Assembly: GCF_963855985.1 (NCBI RefSeq)
Contig: NC_087117.1
Location: 6,521,001 to 6,585,000 of the forward strand
Length of the DNA stretch: 64,000 nt
Direction: 5' to 3'
DNA from: Ostrinia nubilalis
Taxonomy: Eukaryota; Arthropoda; Insecta; Lepidoptera; Crambidae
In this document: piece after piece, positions 1 through 19,331 of the stretch
Numbering within the stretch: position 1 is the first letter of the stretch
Layout of the letters: the number at the start of each line of letters is the position of its first letter
The notes under the pieces: generated by a model
The model's input: the letters and a program-made list of their open reading frames with translations, nothing else
What the model was told of the DNA's origin: nothing
The model's database searches: none
Program-made: the position numbers and the translations under genes

Positions 1-436
1 TAATCACGCGATATGTCGCAGTGACAAAATCACGCGATAAATCACGGTGACAAAAATAATACATACCTTCTATATTAATAATTTCGTCAAGGGGTACGGT
101 AGACTGGATCGAAACCTTATATGAATAACAAAGCATAAAAAAATAACGATTTTGAGTCGACAACATATATCCGCAAAATTCGGATAATGGAGAATTTCGT
201 TAAATTCCGATGGCATTGACAAACAAACCGCTGTCGCCATCTTTAGTAGTTCACCATCCACTCACTATGCGATCAACGCCAAAAGATAGGTTGTCATCGA
301 TCCATAAATAAATGGAAATCAGTGCGTTTCGCGATTTTTATGATAATATACTCTTTGTTATGTGTTTTTTCTTTAAACCTGGTATTGGCCGATTCAACCA
401 CAAAAAAAGAATATTAGCCATAACCTTAGTTAAAGT

Positions 437-936
437 CAGTGTTGCCAGTCGGGTCTTGTCAGAAATTACCAGAAATATAAAAAAAAGTAACCTTTTTGAA
501 TAAAAAGTAACCTTCATACGGGGGGGGGGGGGGGGGGTGCGGAGCGATTGTGTAAAGGTTGTTCATGGATGGAAAATGAATACAATTGATCATCAATCGT
601 TTACCTAAATTCGAAATTTTGATCATTCCATGAAGACCGAAAAGTGACCGGTCGTATAAAACCGTTTCCTGGATTTGCGTTTTATTATCGAAAAACATTC
701 GCTAAAATTCATTTTCTTTAACAAATAATAAATGAAATTCATGTTTAAATGCAGTTTATGACATAATTTTTAAATTGTCACTATTAATATTTTTTACTGA
801 ATAACCTGTAAAAGTTGATTCTACAATTTCTGAAAAATCACCTAAAAGTAACCTTTTCATTAGTGTAACCTAAAAGTAACCTATGCAGTTCAAAAGTAAC
901 CTAAAAGGTTACAAAAGTAACCTTCTGGCAACACTG
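437..936. mobile_element. hAT-type MITE, 500 bp
   Basis: Terminal inverted repeats CAGTGTTGCCAG and CTGGCAACACTG. Flanked by GTTAAAGT (429-436) and GTTGAAGT (937-944), an 8-bp target duplication with one mismatch, as expected for hAT. The subterminal parts carry several copies of AAAGTAACCT near both ends. Holds an 18-base G run near 521-538. No coding sequence. Nested in the Helitron. Confidence 0.75.
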
Positions 937-1633
937 GTTGAAGTTCAAATGTCAATGTCATTTAGTTTTTCACAGTGATAAATTCCAGTGACATGCAATT
1001 TTTGTAATGGTAAAATATTTGTAAGAAACTGCTGGAAACTGCAAACAAATGCAAATGTGCAGTCGATGTGTGGAATGCGACAACATTATAGGTACTCGGT
1101 AAGCGGCTTAATATATTTTTTTATTTAACCCGAAAAATAATAATAAATGACCACATGCATAGCCTGTGTTGAGTTGTTATCAACATAAATACAGAAACAG
1201 ACACGATTTTTGCCCCGTTTTCTGATAACCGAATAGACTCCTTCATGCGCAAGTTCCACTTGAGCTCGGCTGGTTCTAATTATAAATAATTGTGTAATAT
1301 ATTTTTGCAGATAATTTCAATTATTGCGAGTGTTGTGGCTTAGAAACAATTAGGCAGTTAAGAATAAACAAGGCTCGGGCACTATCAAACCTTTTTCCTA
1401 AAAAGCAAAAAGCTGCTTCTGCTGCTTCACAAGATTTATTTGATGACTTTCAGGTAAGTTAATAGTGTAGGTCACTGAGTAAAGTAAAATAATAATAATA
1501 ATAAATAAACTTTATTTATCTTTCACAGAGGTATAAATAAATATAGAGGTGGGAGGATATACCTACACCTACATACATTCACAATACTTATTATTATTTG
1601 AATATTTGTCTAAAAATAAAATATATTTCTCTT

Positions 1634-1754
1634 ATTAAACTCAGTTAGCTCAGATGGAGCGCGACAACGGAGAAGTCGAGGATGTAGGTTCAATTCCTGC
1701 ATGTGGTGTATTTTTTCATCACATCTTATTAAATTTGTTTAATAAGAGTAACAC
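1634..1754 (+). mobile_element. Short tRNA-derived SINE with 14-bp target duplication
   Basis: Flanked by a perfect 14-bp direct repeat AATATATTTCTCTT (1620-1633 and 1755-1768). Inside are a pol III box A (TAGCTCAGATGG) and box B (GGTTCAATTCC), a D-arm GCTC/GAGC and a good T-arm. The acceptor stem does not pair and the tail is not a tRNA end, so this is a retroposed SINE and not a working tRNA gene. Confidence 0.6.
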
Positions 1755-1960
1755 AATATATTTCTCTTTTAAGGTTGATAACGAAGAGTTGGCGCTAATC
1801 GAGGATTCATTGATGATTGATGATGCTTCTTCGGACAACAAGAAAAAACAGCTACTGTCAGTCAGCAGTGATGATGCTTCTTCAGACAACAAGGAAAAAC
1901 AGCTGCTGTCAGTCAGCAGTGATTTTATTTCTTTAGAAGAAGAGAAAGAAAACATATCAA

Positions 1961-2855
1961 ATGGCGGGCAGACCCCCGAAAAAACGTAAATATTCAAGCA
2001 GGTTTAGTACAGAATATCAGCCCCCCAGGACTAACTATTTATATTTAGCACTTTCAAATAACACCATTCAAGTATCAGTACATTCAGTTGGTTCTATGAT
2101 TTATGAATGTGTTCAATGTCAAGCACTTCATTTTTTAGGTGAAAAAATTTAAAATCATTTAAAAAATTGTTGGGTCTATGTATGGGAAGGTATACATAGA
2201 CCCAGACAGTCTTAAAGCCAATTCCAGAAATATTATTAGCATTTTTTGAACCAAACAGAACAGATGAAAGTGTTCGACAATATCTTTACACTGAAATTCC
2301 GACACATTTCAGATTTTATCCATGGACAGTGGCAACCACGAATATCTCAGTCAGCGGCTGATAAAGTAATTGCAAGAATGTATAATTATTCCTTTTCTGA
2401 TCGGGAACGATATTATCTCCGGCTATTACTTCTTCACGTCAAAGGGCCGACTTGCTTCAGAGATGTTAGAACTTATTAATATGAAAATATTATTTACACA
2501 TCATTTCGAGAAGCTGCTCAAGCAAGGGGGCTACTTTTTGACGATCAAGAATGGGAAAGATGTTTGGATGAAGCAATTGGTTTCAAACTTCCTCGGCAAT
2601 TACGACAGCTGTTTGCGTTAATTTGCGTGTTTTGTGAAGTAACTGATCCTAATGCTCTTTGGGAAAAATTTACATCACATTTTATCTAAAACTTTACAAG
2701 ATCCCGCCCTGAAATATTATCCAAACAGTTGGCTTTACAAGAAATTGATGAAACATTAAAACTCCACGGAAAGAGACTAACAGATTTCGGACTTCCGGAG
2801 CCAGATATTGATGAAAATAGTATTTTCTTATCTGATCCCGTTTCTGACTATTAAT
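1961..2855 (+). pseudogene. Helitron Rep/helicase-like protein remnant
   Basis: Fragments in several frames match Helitron proteins. At 1961-2152 is an N-terminal stretch containing SMIYECVQCQALHFLGEK, like the Helitron_like_N Cys motif. At about 2225-2340 is VRQYLYTEIPTHFRFY. At 2355-2480 is RERYYLRLLLLHVKGPTCF followed by R-D-V-R-T. At 2480-2855 is DQEWERCLDEA with LFALICVFCEV, the region that precedes the PIF1-like helicase core. Frame changes and stops separate them, and the Rep HUH and helicase motor motifs are not seen, so a large internal deletion is likely. Upstream open pieces (about 1316-1452 and 1774-1989) may be earlier exons of the same element. Confidence 0.7.
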
Positions 2856-3135
2856 AAGAGTTATTTACATAACCTATATTAACGATTGAATTTGATTGTT
2901 TTGTTAATTTGTCTTAGTTTATTTTGAATGTTGATTTAAAATAAAAATAATTTGTGTAAAAACATTTGCAGTTTTTATTTACCATATTTATTAAACACAA
3001 CTAACGAAGCTATATGAATTTATATTTAATATTCTTTGAGAACCGATGACTACAGAAACATCTATCTACATTTTGCACCTAGAATTGTGTATTATGAGTC
3101 AAATTGCACCCGAGCGAAGCCGGGTTTTCATCTAG

Positions 3136-3262
3136 TTGTATAATAATTCCTTGCTCTCATACTGATGTACTCTAAGCTGCCTGTCCAGACTCGTACTAAC
3201 AATTAGTCTTCCTTCAGCTACTGTGGTTATATCAGTGATGGCGCCTGCGCTACCTTTATAGC
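3136..3262 (-). pseudogene. 5'-truncated copy of WDR74 exon 6, split by the Helitron
   Basis: On the minus strand this matches the second half of exon 6 (true exon 3631-3433) from GSAGAITDI to near the exon end. Bases 62-67, on the other side of the Helitron, supply the missing donor (AG|GTATGT). It lacks the acceptor and first third of the exon. A base change in the copy turns the Lys after AIT-side GF into a stop-like context, so it is not coding. Confidence 0.75.
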
Positions 3263-3432
3263 CGTCACTCGATATATCACAGTGACTAAATATCACGTGA
3301 CAATAATATCACATTACCTTCTGCACCAACTCCTTGCCATCATACTTGTCATTTAATCACGTGATATATTATCATAGTGACATAATCACGCGATAAATCA
3401 CAGTGACAAAATATCACGTTACAATAAATTAC

Positions 3433-6400
3433 CTTGTACACTAATTCCTTGCTTTCATACTGATGCACTCTAAGCTGCCTGTCCAGACTGGTACTAACGA
3501 TGAGTCTTCCATCAGCTACTGTGGTTATATCAGTGATGGCGCCCGCGCTTCCTTTAAAGCCTTTATCAGGTTTGCCCTTTCGTAGGTCCACTTGGTGCAG
3601 TTGACCGCGACCGAAGCCCACTAGGACTTGCCTGGAATGACAATTAAATAATAGTTAAAGGCGTAGATAAACTAGCAACTTCGTACACGTAAAAATCTAA
3701 GGACGCACACGCAGCTAAGTTAGCGTAATCAGTGTTTTCAAGCCAGCTTTGAATTTTATTTAAATTGATAAAACGCTATATGCGTTGAGTTTTCTGAAAT
3801 TATCAATTTTTCTACGCACTTTTCCTAATTTTCTTTCCGTAAGAACCTTCTACAATTTATACTAGAAACCACAAAACAATATGAAGTCATTCTCAAGTTA
3901 CTGACGTGAGAAGACGAATCAGGGATAATTTTTTCATTCTTGTCTGGCTCTCATTTGAAAGAGCAGTCAAAATTAAAATATCTATAACGTAGGCCCTTTT
4001 CAAGGCACTTATACACGTCCCAAATATAGCTTGCCATACCACCACTTCGAGACAACATTTCGGCACTTATTCGCATTTCTGAGTCAAAGCTACAACTATT
4101 CATATCAACATTAACATCACTAATGTGATCATACCTTTCGTCAAAACTGGGCGCCATGCAAGTAGCGGCCATTGTGAATTCCACGTTACACACCGGCCTT
4201 CGTTGCGCGCGAGTGTCGTATAACCTGAAATGTATTAGAATAATGACGTTTAATGATCTTTAACTAACTGCAACGTAAAGGGGGATAATGTCACACCGTG
4301 GTTCGTGATAATTCAGGGACAAACTAATGACCAAATGCGTATACTGTTATTTTTCCGAAGTGGTGTTGGAGTCGGTTTATTTATCAATAAATAAGTCGGT
4401 TCAGCTCCATGCTTGAGTACTGATGTTCATCACGCGATATATCACAGTGACCTAATATCACGTCACCCTATGTATCAGCTCGATTCTCTAGTGATTAGTC
4501 TATCTACTGATATCACTTAATCACGCGATTGCTCTTAACAAGGTTTTGTCACTCGATCATTGATGAAATTACGTGAAAAATTACACATTACTTTGTGATG
4601 CATCAACTCCTTCCTCTCGTACTCACTTGATCACGCGATATATCACAGTGAAAAGATATCACGTGACTAAACCAATATATCACGTTACCTGACGTATCCA
4701 TGCCTGGAACACACAGCAAGCAAGTTTCCGCCCTCATTGGGCAGGAACGTGAGGTCTGACACCCACACAGGCCTCCGTAGTTGTAACCAGTCATGAGGCA
4801 GGTTCTTGGCGCAGAATGTGGGCTCAGCCTCACCTAGGCGGTACACTTTCAGGTCGTTCTCATAAGACGACAGTGACAAATGAATGACACATTACCTATG
4901 TAACTTGATCACTCGATATATCACAGTGACAAAATATCACAGTACCTGACGTATCCATGCCTGGAGCACACGGCGAGTATATTCCCGCCCTCATTGGGCA
5001 GGAATGTCAGGTCAGACACCCACACAGGCCTCCGGAGTTGTAACCAGTCGTGAGGCAGGTTTTTGGCGCAGAATGTACATAAGCCCTCAATGTAACTGTT
5101 TGTTGTCCCAAATAAAGAGAAAAAAAAAAAAAATGTGGGCTCTGCCTCGCTTAGGCGGTACACTTTCAGGTCGTTCTCATAAGACGACAGTGACAAATGA
5201 ATGACACATTACCTATGTAACTTGATCACTCGATATAGGTATCACAGTGACAAAATATCACGTGACAAAGTACACATTTTTCCTTACATTGAACACAAAC
5301 ACACACACGCACACACACACAAACACACACACACACACACACATGTTGGTTTTCTTTTGTTATTGTAAGTTCATCTCATATTCAATTAATGTAGGTATTC
5401 AGTTAAAGCTAAATAAGTATTAAGTTATTTATTAGTAACCTAAATTGCTTATTTATAGCGTCTGTATTAGAGGAAGGCGCTAATGACTGCGACACAGTCT
5501 TTGACTACTGCAGTCATTAACGTTTCATTTTGTCTATGCACAATTGTAATTGGCTACAAATAAAGTTTTTATTATTATTTTTTTTATTTTATTACCTGGT
5601 GCGTCAGCTCCTTCCTCTCGTACTTGTCACTTGATCACTCGATATATCACAGTGACAAAATATCACAGTACCTGACGTATCCATGCCTGGAGCACACGGC
5701 GAGTATATTTCCGCCCTCATTGGGCAGGAATGTCAGGTCAGACACCCACACAGGCCTCCGGAGTTGTAACCAGTCATGAGGCAGGTTCTTGGCACAGAAT
5801 GTGGGCTCAGCCTCACCTAGTCGGTACACTTTGAGGTCGTTTTCTTCGCCTCCTGAAGAAAATGACGAAGATTGATAAGTATTTTGATTAATTGCTACTC
5901 ATTTTATTTGTGAAAGTAGGTTTTTATCGTCAACTGTGCGACGGGCGCCCGCAGTGAGTGTGCGAGCGCGACAGCAACATAATTACGCGCGAGCGATAAG
6001 GATGGGTAGCTTGGGGTCATTGGACAAAATTCTACGTGCTCACGGACCAGACTATAGATACGACGCGCAGCAGACGTGCACTGTGCGAAAAATTTTCGTA
6101 GCTAGGTCCGACGAAATTCTTGTCTTGTCTGCGGCAGACACAGTGAAATTTCTTAGCGTGTACAAGAAGCCTTAAATGAAAAATCTACTCCATCAACTGT
6201 ACCTGTAGCAAACAACGTATTATCATCAGGACACATCCTCATCTTATCAATCTTGCCGACTTGTATGACCTGCTCCTGTTTCTTGCTCCACAGCTTGACG
6301 ACGCCTCCAGATACTGCGGCCAGGAGCTTCCGCTTGTACCGTCCGAGGCCCACAACGTGTCCGGTGCCGAAGTCTGCGGTGTAAGTCTTCGTGAAGCCAT

Positions 6401-7590
6401 CTTGTGTGTTGTATACTTGTATCTGGAAACACATACTTACTTTTTTTAGGGTTTCTTATCCAAACTATTTATTGAACTGAACTGAACTGAAGAAAGTACC
6501 TAAACCTATGTTCAAATTCTCAAATCATTTATTTATGCAAGTAGGCTCTTAAAGGGCACTTTTACACGTACCTACCAACCCTACCTCATACAAAACTCAT
6601 AAAACTAAAATTATTTTATGCAAGTAGGCTTTTAAAACTTTTACACGTCCCAGTATTAACCCTACCACTGCTTCGGGACAATAAATGGGCCAGTGCTGAG
6701 AAAAAGCAGCGCAAGAAACTCAGTCACTATTGTCAGCCTATTTTCAAAGATAAAAAGTATGTTCATGATTTATTGGTGTCTTTTATGTGAATCTCAAATG
6801 ATATTCTGATATTCACTGCACAGATTTAACAAGGGCCAGTAAAGTAAGCCGAATAATGTGTGTGTGAACCAACAAAAAAATGCATGTAAGCAAAACTATT
6901 CCAAATATAGTATGTAATAATAAAGCTTTTTGTTCATCTACATTTCAAGTTAATTCCAAATATAAATTAGTATAATAATTTCAACAAACTTATCTTTTCA
7001 GGAGGACTTCAGATAAATAAATTTAAAAAATGCCTTATAACCTTAATTATACACACAGGAAGTTAAACCTTGCAATTTACGAGTACATAAAGGTACACCG
7101 AAGGCAATTGGACCTGGCTCAGTATTCAATGTAAGGAGATATCCTTGCAACACTGATTTTTAACCTGAAATTACCTGTTGATTCTGCTTAGCCACTAATA
7201 TTTCTGTCTGTTCAGCATTCCCCCACGCCATGCAAGTGATGCCGTCATCCTTCTGAAGAGTTTTGATGTCCACGAGGTTTTCTATGCACTTCTTACTGTT
7301 TTTTGTAGCATCTGAGTGATACTTTATGTCTAGAAACAAAATTGAATTTTTAAGAAATATACAGTGTAAAATCTTATTAAGACTTGTTATTTGTTTGTAT
7401 CTGGTCTAATATTAACTAATTAACGTATAAAACACTTCTGAAAGCCTATAAAGTAAGAATAAATAGTTATTTGTACATGCAAAGTGAGCATGGTTTTAAC
7501 TTTGGCTTTTTTGTGGTTATACTTACGCTTGAATGAACCGATTTTTGTGGCAACGAATAAATCAATTTCTTGGTCTTGTGTTAACGTCAT
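3433..7590 (-). CDS. WDR74: WD repeat-containing protein 74 (Nsa1-like ribosome assembly factor), partial
   Basis: Six exons, read right to left: 7590-7527, 7329-7175, 6422-6203, 5852-5672, 4224-4135 and 3631-3433. All have GT/AG ends and phases join cleanly, giving 303 codons from ATG 7590. Recognised by family-typical stretches: FCAKNLPHDWL followed by RRPVW in exon 4, LYDTRAQRRPV at the exon 4/5 join, and GQLHQVDLRKG with LDRQLRVHQYE in exon 6. In other animals and yeast this WD40 propeller protein acts in the nucleolus in 60S pre-ribosome maturation, with the AAA ATPase NVL/Rix7. Human WDR74 is about 385 residues, so the last blade and the basic tail should lie left of the window. Introns contain truncated copies of exons 4 and 6 and several transposons. 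The gene is head-to-head with the zinc-finger gene at 8381. Identification is strong; exon ends are manual calls. Confidence 0.9.
3945..4075 (-). repeat. Dispersed repeat fragment (LINE 3'-end-like)
   Basis: Carries GTAGGCCCTTTTCAAGGCAC and CCCAAATATAGCTTGCC. The same family is found in the opposite orientation at about 27690-27790. It abuts the donor side of WDR74 exon 5. Confidence 0.5.
4688..4870 (-). pseudogene. Copy C of WDR74 exon 4
   Basis: Nearly full-length copy of exon 4 (true exon 5852-5672), from ENDLKVYRLGEAEPTF to HGYVR, with the donor CAG|GTAACG. The exon start and acceptor are replaced by sequence reading SLSSYE. The nearest possible AGs upstream would read the copy out of frame from exon 3 (phase 1), so it is unlikely to be a usable alternative exon although its own frame is open. 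Confidence 0.75.
4947..5190 (-). pseudogene. Copy B of WDR74 exon 4, with a poly(A) insertion
   Basis: Same 5' junction as copy C and an intact donor end, so B and C share one ancestral truncated copy. It is broken by an insertion at about 5079-5133 ending AAATAAAGAG plus a 13-base A run and flanked by AATGT, i.e. a tiny retroposed 3' end. The insertion adds codons and disrupts the WD repeat. Confidence 0.75.
5289..5343. repeat. (CA)n microsatellite
   Basis: Alternating A/C tract interrupted by a few G and A bases in a WDR74 intron. Confidence 0.85.
5931..6056. mobile_element. Half of a foldback MITE (family A)
   Basis: Contains GCGAGCGATAAGGATGGGTAG and TCATTGGACAAAATTCTACG, the arm of the inverted element seen complete at 11427-11636. 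Only one arm is present, in the intron between WDR74 exons 3 and 4. The adjoining 6060-6170 is not recognised. Confidence 0.65.
6520..6735. repeat. Dispersed repeat with duplicated 5' part
   Basis: Contains TTTATTTATGCAAGTAGGCT twice, then CCCAGTATTAACCCTACCAC and GGGCCAGTGCTGAGAA. The same family is at about 48112-48240. Probably a LINE or SINE 3' part; no coding seen. The rest of the intron to 7174 shows nothing recognisable. Confidence 0.5.
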
Positions 7591-8380
7591 TTTGGGATTA
7601 AATATTAAACAAATTACGCAAAAAAATCAATTTAAACATGCATTTTTGATGAAAACACAACACGTGAAAATTACTGTCAAGCAAGTGTCAAATCACGAAA
7701 AGAACTGTCATGCGTGTCAGCTGTCAAATGTCAAAGTTGTTAAGTAAGGCTTGGTCTACACAATAACTAAAATTATTTAATGTTTTACCAATAAAACTAA
7801 AAATATTTTTCTTCAAGTGCCTCTTATTCACGCAAAAACTTTTAGACCGATTTTGTTGAAACCACAGTGTTTAACACAATTCTTAAAAAAGAAATCTTAG
7901 TTTGACCGAACTTCACTTTACGAGGACGAAGTTGTGCCAAAAAGTGCAAAAGCTAATTTTCCTTATTTGTGTTAATATTCTCGTCCTTATCGTTAAAAAC
8001 TGCAATAATAAAATCAATTTTATCGTTACTTATTCACAGTTACACTTATTCACACAGACTTAACGAGCTGTGCAGTGCTTACTGTGACTGTGTCAGTGAG
8101 TGTAGACCGTGCTTTATAATAAAACGTTCCGTTCCACCACACACACTGTAACTGTATCACAGGCAGGATAAATCGTTTTGCCAGCAGGCTAAATAAAAAT
8201 TATTCCATGGTATTTCTCTAAGAACTTAAAAAAAAGTGAAACTGTCAAGAATTTTGTTGACGAAAGTTTTGTGCAATTTTCGGATTTCCTCTTGTTTTTG
8301 TGAAAATATTGTATTGAAATGTATTTAAATATACAGCCATTTAAAATATTCATTCATCAGTGACTAGTTTCTGCTGAACA
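7591..8380. promoter_or_regulatory. Shared upstream region of WDR74 (minus) and zinc-finger gene (plus)
   Basis: The two start codons face away from each other across 790 bp. No other coding sequence or obvious TATA box was found. Short TGTCAAA repeats lie at 7675-7735 close to WDR74. A shared or bidirectional promoter is inferred from arrangement only. Confidence 0.4.
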
Positions 8381-16928
<8,548 letters not shown>

Positions 16929-17361
16929 GAACATAGGACACTTAAATCCCCCCTTCCCCAAATTGGTCCTCCTCCTTAAGGAACCCTAAGTGTCTAAAAA
17001 CCCCCCTTCCCCTTGAAAAAAACCATAAAGTGTCTATAAACCCCCCTCCAAAACACTACATTTAGTCTTAAACCCCCTCTTAGTAGAAACATTAGTGTCT
17101 ATAAACCCCCTCCAAAATACTCAAATTGGTCATTTAGTCCCCTTAACCCCCTCTCTAACTCCATAAGAAACTTAAGTGTCTGTAACCCCCCTTGAAAGAA
17201 ACCTACTAGTGTCTAAAACCCCAAACAACACTCCAAATTAGTCGTCCAGCCCCCCCTCCTATTCAAAAAGTCCAAAATGAGTCCATAAGCCCTTTATAAT
17301 ACCCCCAAACCTACTCAACTTAGTCCATAGCCCCTAACGATCCAAACTCAAGTCACAGCTC

Positions 17362-17525
17362 GCCACAGCGACCGAAGCTACGTGTGCCTGGTGTGCGCGC
17401 GCGCCTACCGCTGCCGGCACTACGCCGTCAAGCACAGCCGCGCCGTGCATCGGCTGAGGGGCCCGCCGCCTATCGCTAGGGGGGACTTAGAGAGCGTAGG
17501 GGGGAGCCTAGAGACTGCTACATAA
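17362..17525 (+). pseudogene. Copy 1 of the zinc-finger last-exon tail
   Basis: Repeats CHSDRSYVCLVCARAYRCRHY to the stop with few changes (about 160 bp), without acceptor or the first finger half. Ends ACA TAA like the parent. Confidence 0.8.
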
Positions 17526-18053
17526 GACACTAAAGCCCCCCCTCTCCTTGAGTAAATTTAAAATTAAACCCCCTCAAATACAGTGAAATTGGTCAATTAG
17601 ACCCCTTTCCCCCCTGACCCCAATGAAACTTAAGTGTCTTTAACCCCCAAACCCCTTTAAAGAAACCATAAAGTGTCTATAGATAAACCCACCTCCAAAA
17701 CACCAAAATTGGTCTTTTCTTCCTGCTCCCAACCCCCAAAAGAAATTTAAGTGTCTAAAACCCCCTCCTAGTAACACTCAAATTAGTCTTAGCTCCCTCT
17801 CTCCTTGAAAAATACACTCAAATTGGTCATTTAGCCCCCCCCCCCCCCTGACCCGGAAAGAAACTTAAGTGTCTTTAACCCCCCTTAAAAGAAACCTTAG
17901 GGTCTATAAACCCCTCAAAACAGTCCAAATTAGTCGTCCAGCCCCCCCTCCCCTTCAAAAAGTCAAAAATGAGTCCATAAGCCCTTTATAATACCCCCAA
18001 ACCTACTCAACTTAGTCCATAGCCCCTAACGATCCAAACTCAAGTCACAGCTC

Positions 18054-18217
18054 GCCACAGCGACCGAAGCTACGTGTGCCTGGTGTGCGCGCGCGCCTAC
18101 CGCTGCCGGCACTACGCCGTCAAGCACAGCCGCGCCGTGCATCGGCTGAGGGGGCCGCCGCCGATCGCTAGGGGGGACTTAGGGAGTTTAGGGGGGACCC
18201 TAGAGACTGCTACATAG
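18054..18217 (+). pseudogene. Copy 2 of the zinc-finger last-exon tail
   Basis: Second copy of the same 160-bp segment, 692 bp after copy 1; ends ACA TAG. The reading frame has stayed open, suggesting recent duplication. Confidence 0.8.
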
Positions 18218-18658
18218 GATATTAAGTACATAGGACACTTAAAACCCCCTTCCCCAAATTGGTCCTCCTCCTTAAGGAACCCTAAGTGTCTAAAAACCCC
18301 CCTTCCCCTCCTCTTGAAAAATATAACCCCCCTCCTAAGATAAATTCAATTTGGTCATTTAGCCCCTCTTTCCCCCCTGACCCCAAAAGAAACTTAAGTG
18401 TCTTAAACCCCCTACCCCCCTTGCACGAACCCATAAACGGACGGACGGGGGGGAGGGACTAGTCAATGACACTTAAAAATAAACTTACGTGTCTAAAAGC
18501 CCTCTCAAAACACTAAAATTAGTCTTCACTCTTCAAGCCTTTGAGAAAATACTAAAATGTTATTAGTCCATCTCTTGCCAACCTTTGAAAAATTGAATAA
18601 TTTTTTGTTAATGTCACAAATAATTTCTTTTTGTTGATTCAGTTAAAAAAAAATCTTG

Positions 18659-18664
18659 AATAAA
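18659..18664 (+). promoter_or_regulatory. Probable poly(A) signal of the zinc-finger gene
   Basis: AATAAA in an AT-rich setting about 1.7 kb after the stop; another AATAAA is at 18478. Between here and 19219 I see no gene or recognisable repeat. Confidence 0.45.
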
Positions 18665-19219
18665 AGTTATTATTTCATATTTTGGCTGTTTTACTTCACT
18701 TTATTTATCACTAATATTAAAGAGGTTTGTGAGCTTGTTTGTAATAGAAAATAACTCACTAAATTGATTTAGAAAAAGGAACATTAGCTTGAGAGAATAG
18801 GTTTCATTTTCATAGTTTTTATAAAATCATGCGGATGAACTGCGGGTAAAAGTTATAATAGTTTTTATTCAAAACCCCCGGATACAGAACCCTAAAAAGT
18901 GACCATAACCATAACATAAACTAGCTATTTTATATTATGTGCATGCAGCTTTATACCTATAGAGAAGAAAACGAGGTCACATTCCTCTTTACAAACTTCT
19001 TTCACATCAAATTCAAGCCATATCGCGGAAAAAGAAAAAGAACAATCCGAAATTTTGAAAATTGAAAACCATGTGATCATCTTTTGTTCTCCCACACCAG
19101 ACGCGTTCAACCATCCTACCATGGCCCAAATTTTCAAGTAACCAGTTAAAAATCTAGAAAAATTCCAAGTTTCCAACCGGTCAAATAAATAGAAAACCAA
19201 ACACAAAACCAGCGTAAGC

Positions 19220-19331
19220 ATGGCTCTAGTATTGAGGAAAGCGGTAATGCCGAGAAATGTCTCGCTGCTGAAATGCATAAAAGGGCGACAACTTGCTACT
19301 ACAGCCCACAAGAAAAACGCCGCACCACTGT
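19220..19331 (+). CDS. Leader exon with mitochondrial-presequence-like peptide (CGP locus)
   Basis: ATG at 19220, 37 codons plus one base, then donor T|GTAAGT. The peptide starts MALVLRKAVMPRNVS and continues with KCIKGRQLATT: rich in Arg/Lys, Leu, Ala and Thr and without acidic residues, as in mitochondrial targeting sequences. It ends in phase 1. The next acceptor in the same phase is 20027, where the CGP exon has no start codon of its own, so the join to 20027 is well supported. Acceptors at 20853 and 22352 are in the same phase, so the leader could also join those exons. The 190 bp upstream hold no clear TATA. Confidence 0.7.

Larger units (their letters stand above)
69..3135 (+). mobile_element. 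Decayed Helitron carrying Rep/helicase remnants
   Basis: The left end starts TC (69-70). The right end has a short hairpin (ACCCG at 3108-3112 pairing with CGGGT at 3121-3125) followed by CTAG (3132-3135) and T, the classic Helitron terminus. Removing this span rejoins a WDR74 exon-6 copy (flanks 62-67 and 3137-3262) almost base for base, so the limits are good to about one base. Inside are coding remnants of the Helitron protein (1961-2855), a 500-bp hAT MITE and a SINE. The coding remnants have stops and frameshifts, so it is not autonomous now. The element lies in the last visible WDR74 intron, antisense to that gene. Confidence 0.8.
3265..5671. repeat. Interspersed CACGCGATATATCACAGTGAC repeats in WDR74 introns
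   Basis: A 35-60 bp motif built from CACGCGATATATCACAGTGAC followed by AAAATATCACGTGAC-like sequence recurs at about 3265-3300, 3355-3425, 4429-4470, 4520-4570, 4625-4690, 4908-4947, 5222-5270 and 5628-5671, and again at 4-60. On the minus strand each copy tends to follow directly on an exon end or a truncated exon copy. Tiny copies of the exon-6 end lie among them at about 3319-3350, 4592-4620 and 5594-5626. These look like tandem duplication products of exon end plus intron start. Confidence 0.65.
16929..18480 (+). repeat. Zinc-finger gene 3' UTR built of short C-rich repeats and exon-tail copies
   Basis: Degenerate units around AAACTTAAGTGTCTATAAACCCCC and CCAAATTGGTCATTTAGCCCC fill the region. 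A 692-bp higher-order unit brings two copies of the last exon's end (17362 and 18054). No AATAAA occurs before 18478, so all this is probably 3' UTR. Confidence 0.65.

Noticed and set aside
70..261. 63-residue minus-strand ORF as the next WDR74 exon
   Set aside because: It lies inside the Helitron end (69 onward) and does not resemble the WDR74 C-terminus; the donor at 62-67 belongs to the exon-6 copy.
4688..5190. Mutually exclusive alternative exons 4 of WDR74
   Set aside because: No acceptor found that joins exon 3 (phase 1) to either copy in the coding frame; copy B also carries an insertion.
19006..19022. ACATCAAATTCA resembling the Drosophila Mst translational control element
   Set aside because: Only partial match, about 205 bp before the ATG, with no mapped transcript start and no equivalent before the other CGP exons.
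18925..19311. 128-residue minus-strand ORF over the CGP leader exon
   Set aside because: No family match; the plus strand there has a better supported exon with donor and in-phase partners.
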